From Yinghuangia aomiensis (GTDB taxonomy: Bacteria > Actinomycetota > Actinomycetes > Streptomycetales > Streptomycetaceae), in the NCBI RefSeq assembly GCF_039542225.1, contig NZ_BAABHS010000001.1, positions 496,001-560,000 of the forward strand: a stretch of 64,000 bases of DNA. Reading direction: 5' to 3'. Positions 42,326 through 51,267 of the stretch are shown here, one piece after another. The notes beneath the pieces were generated by a model that was not told the origin of the DNA, did not search any database, and saw only the letters and a list, made by a program, of their open reading frames with translations. Numbering within the stretch: the first letter of the stretch is position 1; each line of letters starts with the position of its first letter. A program made the translations under genes and the position numbers.

Positions 42326-42936
42326 GGCGCCCACCGCCGCAGCGACGGGGTGCGCGGGGGTGTGTCCAGGAGCGGTTCGACCGCGGCCGCAACGTCGCAC
42401 ACGGGCTGGCGGGTGGTGTCGAGGACCTCGCCGAAATCGGACAGCCACTGGTGCGCGGCGCGGTAGTCCTCCGCGCGACGCTGCCGAAACCTGCGGACAC
42501 GGGCGGCGGTCTCCGCGTCAGCGTCGAACCAGGTGTCGGACACGATGCGGCGCAGCAGCGTGTCCGGTGCGGTGTGCAGGGTTACGTGCCGAACGGCGAA
42601 GCCGTGGCCGTCGAGCCGCTGCAGGATCTCCTCGAGATACGTGCGGCGCAGCACACTCATCGGCATGACGAACGGGCCGGGGTGGTCGAGTGCGAGGGCG
42701 GCCGCGGCGGCTGGGACGAGCGCCCGCCATGCTCGCGTGTCTTGGTAGTCGCGTGCCGCACCGGGGAGTTGGTGGCGCACCAGGGTTCCGACGGCTTCGG
42801 GATCGTAGACCAGCACGTCGTGCCGCATGGCTTGCAGCAGGTGTGCGCACGTGGTCTTCCCGCCGCCCAACGGGCCGTTGATCATCAGCAGGACCTGCTG
42901 CTCGCGCACGACCAAGCCGTCAGGGACCGGGTTCAC
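42322..42936 (-). CDS. P-loop nucleotide kinase-like protein
   Basis: A 204-residue AAA/kinase-type P-loop protein. Walker A is INGPLGGGKTTCAHLL (residues 18-33). It continues DVLVYDPEAVGTLVRHQLPG and VMPMSVLRRTYLEEILQRL, then a lid-like region RRFRQRRAEDYRAAHQWLSD. It resembles shikimate/gluconate-kinase or chloramphenicol-phosphotransferase-like ATPases annotated only as AAA family. GTG start overlaps the stop of the small upstream gene (GTGA). Confidence 0.85.
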   Translation of the reverse strand: MNPVPDGLVVREQQVLLMINGPLGGGKTTCAHLLQAMRHDVLVYDPEAVGTLVRHQLPGAARDYQDTRAWRALVPAAAAALALDHPGPFVMPMSVLRRTYLEEILQRLDGHGFAVRHVTLHTAPDTLLRRIVSDTWFDADAETAARVRRFRQRRAEDYRAAHQWLSDFGEVLDTTRQPVCDVAAAVEPLLDTPPRTPSLRRWAP

Positions 42937-43304
42937 GGCGAACCTCCGCCTGTGATGGCCCCGTTCTCTGCACCGGGCGCTGCTCCGAGACCGGTCGCTT
43001 CGGGAGCTCGGGAGGCCCGGTCCGCGGCTGCCGTCATGTCGTTGTGAACGGGCGGGCGCGTGGCTTCCTGAGGTTCGGGTGAAATGGTGCGGAGGCGCCG
43101 GATCAGGGAACGCGCGACCAGGAGTGCGGGAAATGCGTTGGCGACCAGCGGCAGCGCGACCGCGGCCGCCGTCCCCGTTCGGGTGGCAGTCCGGCCAGCG
43201 AACAACGGGGTGAAGTCCCGCTCCTGCAAACGTTGCTGCGGTACCGGGGATGCGTGGTCGTCGCCCGCCGCCGGGGTGAGCGGGGCCGTTGGGGGTGGGG
43301 TCAA
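42933..43304 (-). CDS. Small one-helix membrane protein
   Basis: A protein of about 123 residues. The hydrophobic segment TAAAVALPLVANAFPALLVA, followed by basic RSLIRRLR, suggests a single membrane helix with the C-terminus inside. The rest is Pro/Ala/Thr-rich. The TTG start overlaps the NUDIX stop (TTGA), in line with the coupling of every other gene in this operon. It does not show a leader/core layout expected of a RiPP precursor. Confidence 0.5.
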   Translation of the reverse strand: MTPPPTAPLTPAAGDDHASPVPQQRLQERDFTPLFAGRTATRTGTAAAVALPLVANAFPALLVARSLIRRLRTISPEPQEATRPPVHNDMTAAADRASRAPEATGLGAAPGAENGAITGGGSP

Positions 43305-43822
43305 TCGACAGCCCCCCGCGCGGAGACGCCGTACCCGGTGCCGCCTCGCTGCCGTGCCTCGACGGCCCGGAGCACCCTGGCGTGTCCAGCGGGCCCTTGG
43401 AGGACAGCCGCCTGCGCGAGGGTGGCCCAGCGCCAGGATCTCGACTCGTTGTCCAAAGCCAGGTCGGTGTCCGCGTGGATGGTGCCGCCGTCGAAGACGA
43501 ACTGTAGGACCGGTGCGGCCATCTCGCCGTCCATGTCCGGATCCGCGGGCCGCCAGTCCACGTCCAGCAGCGGCGCCTCGGCTGGCAGGCGCAGCCCGGT
43601 TTCCTCGGCGAGTTCCCGGGCCGCCGCCGAGCGGGGGTCCTCGCCGGCGTCCACGGCTCCGCCAGGCAGGAGGTGGCCGTCGCGGTAGGTGGGTTCGAGG
43701 AGCAGGACACGGCCGTCGGGGTCGGTGACGAGGACGGCCGCCGCGATGTAGTGGCGCGGCAGGGCGGCCAGCCATTCCGCGCGGGGTACAAGAGGCCGGT
43801 CCTGCTCGGTGTCGTGTGTCAT
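43301..43822 (-). CDS. NUDIX hydrolase
   Basis: A 173-residue NUDIX protein. The box is recognisable from GGAVDAGEDPRSAAARELAE to ETGL, preceded by AAAVLVTDPDGRVLLLEPTY. These enzymes cleave nucleoside-diphosphate-linked compounds. The remaining strands (VLQFVFDGGTIHADTDLALD) complete the fold. ATG overlaps the methyltransferase stop (ATGA). Substrate unknown. Confidence 0.92.
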   Translation of the reverse strand: MTHDTEQDRPLVPRAEWLAALPRHYIAAAVLVTDPDGRVLLLEPTYRDGHLLPGGAVDAGEDPRSAAARELAEETGLRLPAEAPLLDVDWRPADPDMDGEMAAPVLQFVFDGGTIHADTDLALDNESRSWRWATLAQAAVLQGPAGHARVLRAVEARQRGGTGYGVSARGAVD

Positions 43823-44544
43823 CGTTCGTCTCCCGTCTGAGCGGGGACGCGCACGATGGCCTCCCACTGCGCCCACGTGCCGCCCTGCTCGGGCGAGCGT
43901 TCGCGCCGGGTGAGCCGGATCGGGAGCACGGGCTCGCAGCCGGCGAGCAGGCTGGCGAGTTCGGTCTCGGAGTAGAAGTGGACGGCGAGACCGACTTTGT
44001 CGGGCCGGTGGCCGCCTGGGCGGTAGAGCACCGTGCGGGAGCCGTCGTCGTGTTCGCCGATGACGTCGTGGTCGCGCACGATGTCGGTGCCGATTGCGTT
44101 CACCCGCACGCAGAACAGCCCATCGGGTGCCACACGATGCAACGCCGCCTCAAGAAGGCCGCGGGCTTGGTCGCGGGTACCGTGCTGGAACACCTGGATA
44201 CCGAGCACGACCGGATACGTGGCGCCGCCCGGCAGTGAGTCGAGAGAGCCGTGGAGCAGCCGACCGGCCCGCTCGGGCGCCCGGCGGGCGAGTTCGGCCA
44301 AGCCGACTGCGGAGATGTCCAGGCCCAGCAGATCGAGCCCGCCAGCCACCAGCGGGAGGTAGTTGCGGCCGTTGCCGACGCCGACGTACAAGCCGGTCCC
44401 GGGCAGCAGGCCCTCGCTGTCGGCGGCGGTGAGGATGTCCTCGACGAACGGCTCCGGAGCCAGACCGAGGAACCGTCCCTCGGCGAACTCGCCGTCCCAG
44501 TAAGCCTCGGCATCGGCCTGGCCATCGTTCTCGTTGCGGGTCAC
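43819..44544 (-). CDS. Class I SAM-dependent methyltransferase
   Basis: A 241-residue methyltransferase. SAM-binding motif I is LYVGVGNGRNYLPLVAGGLD, followed by LLGLDISAVGLAELARRAPE and YPVVLGIQVFQHGTRDQARG. A late strand (WAQWEAIVRVP) completes the fold. The opening AYWDGEFAEGRFLGLAPEPF is common to small-molecule methyltransferases. GTG start overlaps the ABC transporter stop. It may modify the substrate carried by the adjacent exporter, but this is only an inference. Confidence 0.9.
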   Translation of the reverse strand: MTRNENDGQADAEAYWDGEFAEGRFLGLAPEPFVEDILTAADSEGLLPGTGLYVGVGNGRNYLPLVAGGLDLLGLDISAVGLAELARRAPERAGRLLHGSLDSLPGGATYPVVLGIQVFQHGTRDQARGLLEAALHRVAPDGLFCVRVNAIGTDIVRDHDVIGEHDDGSRTVLYRPGGHRPDKVGLAVHFYSETELASLLAGCEPVLPIRLTRRERSPEQGGTWAQWEAIVRVPAQTGDER

Positions 44545-46736
44545 GACAGGTCCTCCGCGGGATCGGTCGGGGGCACCAGGCCGCCAGCGGCTTCGCTGAC
44601 CGGCTCGGCATCGGCGCGGGGCGTGGGCACCGGGCGGGCGCCGCGCCGTGCATCGGGCACCTCCGGGCCGGGCGTGCAGGAGGAGGTCCCGTCGGGTGGG
44701 GTCGTCGGGGACGGGATCTGCAGTTCGCGGGCCTGGATGTCGAACATGCGCCGGAACGCTCCGTCCAAGGCCATGAGTTCGTCCCAGGTGCCGGACTCGA
44801 CGACCCGGCCGCGGTCGAGGACGACGATCTGGTCTGCGCGGCGGGTGGACGCCATGCGGTGCGAGATCAACACCACGGTGTGGCCGGCGTCGGCCAGTAC
44901 CCGCACCTTGTCGTACGCGGCGATCTCGGCGGCCGGGTCCAGGGCGGCGGTCGGTTCGTCCAGGATCAACAGGGCTGCCTGCCGGTACACGCCGCGTGCG
45001 AGCGCGAGCTTTTGCCACTGGCCTCCGGACAGTTGCACGCCGCCGGCGAACGAACGGGACGCGAGGGTGTTCCAGCCCTGCGGGAGGTCGGGCAGGAGGG
45101 TGTCGGCGTTCGCGGTGGCGATGGCGTGGTGGAACACCGGGTCGTTGTCGTAGGTTGGCAGGTCTGTGGGCGCTTGGGGGCCGTCGGTGCCGCGCGCGGT
45201 GGGCAGGCGGCCGATGCGGATGTTGTAGCCGGAGGTGAACGGAAAGCGGACGAACTCCTGGGTGACGAGCCCGACATGGGCGTACACGTCGTCGCGGTCG
45301 AGGTCGCGGACGTCCACCCCGTCCCAGGTCACGGCGCCGCTGTCCGGCGCGTACACAGCTGCGATGACTTTCGCGAGGGTGGACTTGCCCGAGCCGTTCT
45401 CCCCAACGAGCGCGACCACACTGCCCCGGGGGATCGTCACGTTGACCTTGTCGAGCGCGGGCGTGGCCTTGTCCGGGTAGGTAAACGTCACATCCCGAAC
45501 GTCGATGACCGCCGGCGCGCCGGGCACCGGCAGCCCGCCGGACGGGGTCGCGTGCTGCTCGGCTTCGGTGCACGCGGTACGGAAGTCGTCGAACCACAGC
45601 GTCTCCGCGAACAGCCTCGCCGCCTGCTGGACGACGTTCCGTAAGCCGCTGGATCCGCTGCGGATCGCAAGCACCGCGGTCCCCGCGGTGGCCAGCGGCA
45701 CCCGCGAGGTGAGCAGCAGCCACCCCAGCACGACATACGTCGCGCCGGTCGCCAGGCCGCTCGCTGCGGCTGCGACCCAGTTGGTCGCGGCGGTCGCGCG
45801 GGCGAGCCGGACCTGTTCGCGCTCGGAGTCGTCGGACAGGGCGGAGAACTTGTCGATGAGGTGGTCGCCCGCGGCGTGGACGCGCAGTTCCTGCCCGGCG
45901 TGCTGGGACGTCAAGTACCAGCTGATCTGGTCGAGCATGCGTTCGTTGTCCCGCCAGGCGCGGCGGGACGCGTAGCCGCGGCGGGAGGTGGCGAGGGTTC
46001 CGTAGGCGTGCGGCACCACGATCAGCAGGAGCATGGGCAGCAGGACTGGATGCAGCACGGTCAGGACGCCGCCGGCGGCGATGAGGGAGATGACGGCGCC
46101 GGTGATCCCGACGGCGTGCCCGAGCATTGCTCTGGCGGAGTCGCAGCCGCTGCGGGCGGCGTCCAAGAGCTTCGCGAACTCCGGAGACTCCATGTGCTGG
46201 AGTTCGACGCGGATGGTGCAGCGCAGGAGTTCCTCGTCGGCGGCGCGTTCGACTTTGGGTTCGAGGCGGCCGGCCGCGATGGTGGAAATGCCGGCGAAGA
46301 TCTGCCCGAGGATTGCTGCCAGGCCGATGGCGAGCAGGGCGGGGAACGAGGCGCGGACTCGGTCCGGGGTGGGGCCTGCGGCGAACAGTTCGACCATCGC
46401 CGAGTTCGCCGCCAACAGCCCGAACGCCCCGGCGATGCCCTCGGCGAGTTCGGCGCCGAACACCACGAGGACCGCGGCACGGTCGGCCGACCAGGCCAAG
46501 GCGACGGTCTTGCGTAAGGACGCGGGGAGGCTGCGGGCCATCTGCCGCAGGGTGATGGTCTCCCAGGTGTCGTCGTGCCGGGTGTACCCGGAGTCGTAGA
46601 CCAGGCGGCCGCCGAACAGTTCGCGGGCCGCGCGGCCAGGATCGTCGATGGGCTCCTGGCGCCGCAGCCGGAGCCGGCGTTGGCGCGTCGGCGGCGTCTC
46701 GGATAGGGGTGCGGGAGCGGGTGTTTCGTCTGTCAT
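44541..46736 (-). CDS. ABC transporter, fused permease and ATPase
   Basis: A 731-residue half-transporter. The membrane domain (residues 70-410) has helices such as LVVFGAELAEGIAGAFGLLA, LLAIGLAAILGQIFAGIST and GAVISLIAAGGVLTVLHPVL. The ATPase domain has Walker A GENGSGKSTLAKV, Q-loop VTQEFVRFPF, signature LSGGQWQKLALARG, Walker B LLILDEPTAALDP and H-loop ISHRM. The permease has a non-canonical N-terminal extension of about 60 residues rich in Pro/Arg. It begins the intact part of the coupled operon; ATP-driven export of a small molecule or peptide is likely. Confidence 0.93.
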   Translation of the reverse strand: MTDETPAPAPLSETPPTRQRRLRLRRQEPIDDPGRAARELFGGRLVYDSGYTRHDDTWETITLRQMARSLPASLRKTVALAWSADRAAVLVVFGAELAEGIAGAFGLLAANSAMVELFAAGPTPDRVRASFPALLAIGLAAILGQIFAGISTIAAGRLEPKVERAADEELLRCTIRVELQHMESPEFAKLLDAARSGCDSARAMLGHAVGITGAVISLIAAGGVLTVLHPVLLPMLLLIVVPHAYGTLATSRRGYASRRAWRDNERMLDQISWYLTSQHAGQELRVHAAGDHLIDKFSALSDDSEREQVRLARATAATNWVAAAASGLATGATYVVLGWLLLTSRVPLATAGTAVLAIRSGSSGLRNVVQQAARLFAETLWFDDFRTACTEAEQHATPSGGLPVPGAPAVIDVRDVTFTYPDKATPALDKVNVTIPRGSVVALVGENGSGKSTLAKVIAAVYAPDSGAVTWDGVDVRDLDRDDVYAHVGLVTQEFVRFPFTSGYNIRIGRLPTARGTDGPQAPTDLPTYDNDPVFHHAIATANADTLLPDLPQGWNTLASRSFAGGVQLSGGQWQKLALARGVYRQAALLILDEPTAALDPAAEIAAYDKVRVLADAGHTVVLISHRMASTRRADQIVVLDRGRVVESGTWDELMALDGAFRRMFDIQARELQIPSPTTPPDGTSSCTPGPEVPDARRGARPVPTPRADAEPVSEAAGGLVPPTDPAEDLS

Positions 46737-47413
46737 CGGTCACCTCCGCGTGCGGTGTCGGACAGGGGTGTGCCGGGTGGAACGGTCCACATCAGGCTGG
46801 GGCTGCCATGGACAGTGAGCGTGCCGTCGTCAGCTGCGGCGACGGTGTACCGGCCGGGGCTGCCGGCGGCTTCCCACATGTGGTGGAGGCTTCGGTGTCG
46901 GCCCACGGGTTGCTCGGTCCGGTCGGCCGGACCGACCACCGGCCGATGTGGCGCTGCAGCCGACGCCGGACTCGCGGCCGTCGTGGACCTGGGTAGGAGC
47001 GGTGTCGCTCCACGACAGGTGCGGTGCCAGGTCGGAGAGGGCGAGCACGTGCCGGGTCGGTGCAGCACTGCGGGGCCGATGCCGATGCCCCGGTCGGCAT
47101 ACCGGCGGCCTCCACCCGGGCAGGTGGTGCCCTGGTGTCGAGGAGTTCGGCGGGAAACGTTGCGAGTGTGCAGCGAATACTGTCTGCGGTGCGGTCGAGG
47201 ACGAGTAACGGGTCCCGGCCTGCCACACGGAGAGCGGCCACGAGTCGACCTACCGGCGCCACCAGCCCCAGCCACGCCGCGGGCCGCGCATCCGCACGGC
47301 GGCTTCGCGCAGGCGTTCCCCGCCTCGACGTGTCCGCCCGGCGCGGTGACGGTGGCTTCGTCCGCCGTGTTCGTACGGCCGGGCGGGTCAGCGATGGTCT
47401 TCGGCACGAGCAT
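46733..47413 (-). pseudogene. Gene broken by several frameshifts
   Basis: Coding-like segments occur in succession but in different frames. They are MLVPKTIADPPGRTNTADEA with TVTAPGGHVEAG; LVAALRVAGRDPLLVLDRTA with DSIRCTLATFPAELLDTRAP; HVLALSDLAPHLSWSDTAPT; and HHMWEAAGSPGRYTVAAADD with VHGSPSLMWTVPPGTPLSD. The last ends in ATGA coupling to the ABC gene. At least three frame changes are needed. The first segment recalls a NUDIX box start, but the rest does not. It is probably the decayed first gene of the operon. Confidence 0.55.
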
Positions 47414-47461
47414 CGACTCCTTCGTCAGGTCCGGGCCGCTGGCACACAGAGGTCAGGGCGG

Positions 47462-48325
47462 TCAGCGGCCGTTCCGCAACTGCGCGAGCCCCGCCAACCC
47501 CCGCGCCAAGACTTCGGCGTCGTTGTCCTTGGCGCCCCAGTGCGCGCTGTCCAGCGCGTCCAGCACCACCCACCCCGCCAACGCGATCTCCTCGTCCGTG
47601 GTCAGGGAGCGGCCGTAGCCGTCGAAGAACGCCTCGCGCAGATCGGGCCGCTCCTGCCAAGGCCCGTTCACCAGCAAACGGAAGTCCCTTACCGATGCGC
47701 CGGGTTCGGCGCGCTCGAAATCGATGACCCGCACCCGGGAGTCGTTGTTGTACAGCCAGTTGCGGGGTTGGAAATCACCGTGCGTCGGGACCATGGGCAG
47801 CGTCACCTGCGCCGCGGCGACGAGAACTGCCTGGGCGCGGCTCAGGTCCGCGTCGGTGAGCCGGGCGCGGCCCAAGTGCTTGAGCACATAGGCGGAGGGC
47901 AGCGCCGACGCCGTCGCCGCGGGGCAGATCGCGGTGTCGTGGATACGCCGGGCCAACGCGCCGGCGAGCGCGTGCACCTCAGCGTCCTGTCCGGGCGGGA
48001 GGGGCTGGAACTTGACCGGGACTCCGGGGAGCGGTGTGACCAGGATCCCGGGGAGCGCCGAGTCACAGGCCAGCAGCCTGGGGGTGTCCTCGCCCAACAA
48101 CGTCACCCAACTCTCGTACGCGGCCACTTCCCGACGGTGAAACTTGGGCGTGGAGTGAACCTTCGCGAAGACCGCGGCCCCATTGGGCGCGCGCGCCTCC
48201 CACACGCGTGAGGCAGCGCCCGGCCACGAACGGGACCACACATCCACGTCGGGCCCCAGCACACTTGTGACCAGCGCCGCCAGTGGCCCTGGCATCTCGT
48301 CCACGGCGCTCGTCACCGGTTCCAC
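47462..48325 (-). CDS. APH-fold phosphotransferase
   Basis: A 287-residue APH-family protein: ASRVWEARAPNGAAVFAKVH with the ATP-binding Lys, catalytic THGDFQPRNWLYN, and metal-binding VRVIDFERAEPG. Both active-site motifs are intact. It is close in plan to the protein at 35575 (both end with WQERPDL/WPERPDL and GYGR segments), so these two are likely paralogues. GTG start overlaps the end of a 30-residue upstream reading frame. Confidence 0.88.
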   Translation of the reverse strand: MEPVTSAVDEMPGPLAALVTSVLGPDVDVWSRSWPGAASRVWEARAPNGAAVFAKVHSTPKFHRREVAAYESWVTLLGEDTPRLLACDSALPGILVTPLPGVPVKFQPLPPGQDAEVHALAGALARRIHDTAICPAATASALPSAYVLKHLGRARLTDADLSRAQAVLVAAAQVTLPMVPTHGDFQPRNWLYNNDSRVRVIDFERAEPGASVRDFRLLVNGPWQERPDLREAFFDGYGRSLTTDEEIALAGWVVLDALDSAHWGAKDNDAEVLARGLAGLAQLRNGR

Positions 48326-48405
48326 TCGCCCCGGCGCCCGTGCTCTGCAACCTTGGAGAGTTCAAGCCAGAACGCATCTGCGCAGGCAGTGGCGGATTGC
48401 GGCAT
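48313..48405 (-). CDS. 30-residue peptide gene coupled to an APH gene
   Basis: A short reading frame, MPQSATACADAFWLELSKVA then EHGRRGEWNR, begins at ATG behind a strong GGGAGG nine bases away. Its stop lies 13 bases inside the APH gene start, so ribosomes could pass from one to the other. An amphipathic helix (DAFWLELSKVAEHG) is likely. It could be a leader peptide controlling the kinase gene or a small protein. No RiPP-like Ser/Thr/Cys-rich core is seen. Confidence 0.5.
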   Translation of the reverse strand: MPQSATACADAFWLELSKVAEHGRRGEWNR

Positions 48406-48707
48406 GGTGACAGGCCTCCCATGAAGACGGAGCGGGGCTGCGGGACGGCCCCGCCGTGGAATGTGGGGGTGCCCAAGCCTGCTGCCTCGCGTCCGGGGTG
48501 TGGCAGAGCGCACAGGGTCGAGTGACGGGCGCATACTTCGAACGTGCGCTCGACCAACCGTGCGGCTGTGGCTTGGTCCTGCGGCGGATGCACCACGGAT
48601 CTTCGAATCCAACGCTGCGACCGCTGACAGAAGTTGGCGACGGTTCCGAAAGTCCGTCGTCGAGCGGAACCCCCAGAGCTGGGGCGTCGGACGCAGCGAC
48701 CGACCGG
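48406..48707. other. Gap between two APH genes
   Basis: No gene is seen. It should hold the promoter of the small peptide/APH pair and the end of the upstream APH transcript. Confidence 0.4.
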
Positions 48708-49823
48708 TCACGGGTTCGACCAGGTCCGGCGCGGCGATGCCTGGGCGGCGGCAGCGAGTTCGCCTTCGACCGTGTCGAGGTGCTCGAGCAGTGACACGAC
48801 CATGCGCGCCCGTCGGTCCCAGTACAGGTCCACACCCGTCTGGTCGACCGGATCCGGATCGAGGTAGTGCTCGTAGACCCCGTAGGTGGAGAGCAAGGCA
48901 TGGAGCAACGCCATCCGCGCGCACGCCGCCACCTGTTCGGGGACTAGCCGGGGGTTGGCGTCCCGGTAGGCCGTCACCATGGCCACCGCGGTGGCCAACC
49001 ATGCGTCGGTGTCGGACTCGGCGACGGTGAGTGGGTCGAAGGCGATTCGGCCGAGCTCCCACGCCGCCGGCAGCACCCGGATCCGCGGGTCCAGCACCGC
49101 GGCGACCCGGTGGCCGCGCATCAGCAGATTGGACCGGGTGAAGTCTCCGTGCACGAGCTGCCGGACCACCGGGGGAAGGCCCTCCGCCAGACGGCCGTGA
49201 TGGCGTTCGATGTCCTTGACTCGGGTGCGGAGTTGGTCCAGGCGGACGGCATCCGCGTCGGTGGCCCGGCCGTCGCGCTGGAGGACCCGGATCGCGTCGA
49301 CGGCCTGGCGGGCGCGGGCGATCGACGTGGACGGCGGTTTTGTCCACCACAGCTCAGGGACTGGTACTCCGCCGCTGTCGGTGGTGGGGCGGCCGGCGAG
49401 CCAGCGGTGGAACTGTCCCAGGACGCTGCCGACCTCGGCCGCTTCGTCGGACGTCCAAACCGTCCGCGACGTGTGCGCGTCGGAGACGAAGTCCTGCACC
49501 GACACAGCCCGCCCGCCGACCGGGACCAGCAGCCGCCCCTGGCCGTCGGCGAGCGTCTTCGGCGCGGGAAGCCGCGCACGGGTCGAGAGCCGCGCCTGCC
49601 GCTCCAACGCGAGCATGCGCGCCTGGTAGTCGTGGGAGTATCCCGGACGGCGAACCTTGGCGAAGTACCGCTCCCCGGTTGGGTGGACCAGCACGGTGAA
49701 GTTGTCCGTCTCCGTCCCCTCAGCGAATCGCTCGATTTCGGTCGCATGGGGAAGGCCGTAGTGCTCGGCGAGGACGCCACGCAGCCATGTCCCACCTGCG
49801 GCGGTGGTAGCGGTGTCGGGCAT
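48708..49823 (-). CDS. APH-fold phosphotransferase
   Basis: A 371-residue APH-family protein of a different subtype from the neighbour. It has TDNFTVLVHPTGERYFAKVR with Lys, the catalytic LVHGDFTRSNLLMRGHRV, and AAVLDPRIRVLPAAWELGRI, where the second motif is LDPR rather than IDFE/D. A long central helical insert (DADAVRLDQLRTRVKDIERH) precedes HGD. It resembles homoserine-kinase-like or thiamine-kinase-like APH relatives, and is similar to the protein at 51251 (shared AEGTETDN/PEGTATDN opening). Substrate unknown. Confidence 0.87.
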   Translation of the reverse strand: MPDTATTAAGGTWLRGVLAEHYGLPHATEIERFAEGTETDNFTVLVHPTGERYFAKVRRPGYSHDYQARMLALERQARLSTRARLPAPKTLADGQGRLLVPVGGRAVSVQDFVSDAHTSRTVWTSDEAAEVGSVLGQFHRWLAGRPTTDSGGVPVPELWWTKPPSTSIARARQAVDAIRVLQRDGRATDADAVRLDQLRTRVKDIERHHGRLAEGLPPVVRQLVHGDFTRSNLLMRGHRVAAVLDPRIRVLPAAWELGRIAFDPLTVAESDTDAWLATAVAMVTAYRDANPRLVPEQVAACARMALLHALLSTYGVYEHYLDPDPVDQTGVDLYWDRRARMVVSLLEHLDTVEGELAAAAQASPRRTWSNP

Positions 49824-50022
49824 AGGTCGCGAGCCTCCAGGGTCGTGACAGGTCGACGCGGACGGTTCTGCCGGTGCGCCGGGTGTTCAACGTGTTTGGT
49901 GGGCCTAGAAGCGAAGCGGACGGCGTCGACGGCCAGGCGCGCTTCGAACGTTCACTCCGCCAGCCCTGCGGTTTCGACCCGCCCGTGCCGCAGCACGCGG
50001 CGCGGCCGACGGGCCGAAGTGG

Positions 50023-50466
50023 TCACGTGGTCCACCCGGCCTCTGCGTAGATGACCCCGGCGGTGATTGCGGCCAAGGCGCCAGCGGTGTAGGGGACGAT
50101 CGAGGCGGGCAAGGCGTCCGGCGGCCACCACTGGAGTGCCACGCAGCGGTCCGGCTCGCAGTTGGCGATGTGCCCGGTGTAGCGGTCGACACCGAAGAAC
50201 AGCTGGAGCCGGGCGTGCCCGTTGTCCGGGTTGCGTTGGTGCAGCGTGTGCAGGAGGTGGAGCGCGTCGGGGTCGATCCCGATGCCGAGTTCCTCGTGGG
50301 CTTCGCGCACCGCGCACTGCTGCGCCGACTCATCTTCGAGGTGGCCGGCGGGAACATGCCACTGGAGCGCGCCGAACGCGGCGGTGGCCGGGCGCAGACC
50401 CAACAGGACGTGGCCGCGGTGGTCGGTGATGACGAGGTGGACGCCGATGACTAGGCGATGACGCAC
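50023..50466 (-). CDS. NUDIX hydrolase
   Basis: A 147-residue NUDIX protein. The box reads GHLEDESAQQCAVREAHEEL then GI, after VIGVHLVITDHRGHVLLGLR and ALQWHVPAG. Further strands include HARLQLFFGVDRYTGHIANC. It starts with GTG. Many Streptomyces NUDIX proteins with this GLR..A...W..PAGH pattern sit beside regulators and APH genes. Substrate unknown. Confidence 0.9.
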   Translation of the reverse strand: MRHRLVIGVHLVITDHRGHVLLGLRPATAAFGALQWHVPAGHLEDESAQQCAVREAHEELGIGIDPDALHLLHTLHQRNPDNGHARLQLFFGVDRYTGHIANCEPDRCVALQWWPPDALPASIVPYTAGALAAITAGVIYAEAGWTT

Positions 50467-50516
50467 GGGCGCTGCCTCCGGGAGCGACGTAGGGGAACTG
50501 GTGTTCTAACGTCGGG

Positions 50517-50875
50517 GTGTGGACCAAAGACACGGCGTTGCAGGAGCGGGTCTTGGACGGACTGCACCGTCCCTTGCTACGGGTGCAGAACGAGTCCGCG
50601 TCAATGAGCAACGTGCTGGGGCTGCGCCGGATGAAGTCATCCGCATCCTCCTGGGGCGTCTGGTGAAGGCGCGTGAGCTGCAGCCGGGGGGATTGCCGTA
50701 CGGGTCGCCGCACGAAGCGGCCGTCCGCGCTGCACATGTGATTTCGTGCTGGTTCGGCGGAGGGGATTCCGCGGCTTCAGCGGACCAAGGCGGTCTCTGG
50801 ACACACCCTTGCGAGTTCGGCAGCGCCCAGCCAACGGGGTTCTACGAGATTGCACGGAACCCCTCGATGGGGTGA
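50517..50875 (+). pseudogene. Small protein relic with a frameshift
   Basis: The first frame from GTG reads TKDTALQERVLDGLHRPLLR then VQNESASMSNVLGLRR. A second frame continues PDEVIRILLGRLVKARELQP then GGLPYGSPHEAAVRAAHVIS. Together they make a plausible helical protein of about 80-110 residues. One frame change near 50620 is needed. No family is recognised. Confidence 0.35.
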
Positions 50876-50900
50876 CGCGGCCGGCCCGCGGGTGGCGGGG

Positions 50901-51267
50901 TTAGCGGCTCGCGAGCGCGGGCCGTCGCGTCGTCGGCGTGCTGGTGTGGGGGCCGCGGTCCGGCGAAGAGCTGAGAACTTCACCCAGGTTCGCGGAGCGA
51001 CAGTTGCCGAGCAGGATGGTGTGGCAGCCGCGGGGAGGCGGACCTTGATCACGACATCGGCGATCTCGGTGGCCGTGCAGGGGGTTTGGTGGGCGATGGC
51101 GGCGCGGCCGAAAGGTCCCGGGTGGCGAACGACGTGGGCAGTACGTCGTCGGGCAGGAACGGCAGGTCGTCGACGGGGTGACGCATCCGCTGCCAGCCTC
51201 CACAGTAAAAGCGCGGGCACGGCGGATGACCCGCGGGGTCTTGCGTGAACTCAGCCAAGAGCGTCAC
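50901..51267 (-). pseudogene. Small conserved-looking protein broken by two frameshifts
   Basis: Three coding-like segments follow one another in three frames: PCPRFYCGGWQRMRHPVDDL with PFLPDDVLPTSFATRDL; HQTPCTATEIADVVIKVRLP; and RGCHTILLGNCRSANLGEVL with SSSPDRGPHTSTPTTRRP. Its GTG overlaps the end of the upstream APH gene. The joined protein would be about 120 residues. No family is named with confidence. Confidence 0.45.

Noticed and set aside
42933..43304. RiPP precursor for the FxLD-type methyltransferase
   Set aside because: It lacks an FxLD motif and a Cys/Ser/Thr core and looks like a one-helix membrane protein.
43819..46743. A 974-residue leftward protein
   Set aside because: Its first 730 residues are a frame shadow of the ABC transporter; only the methyltransferase end is real.
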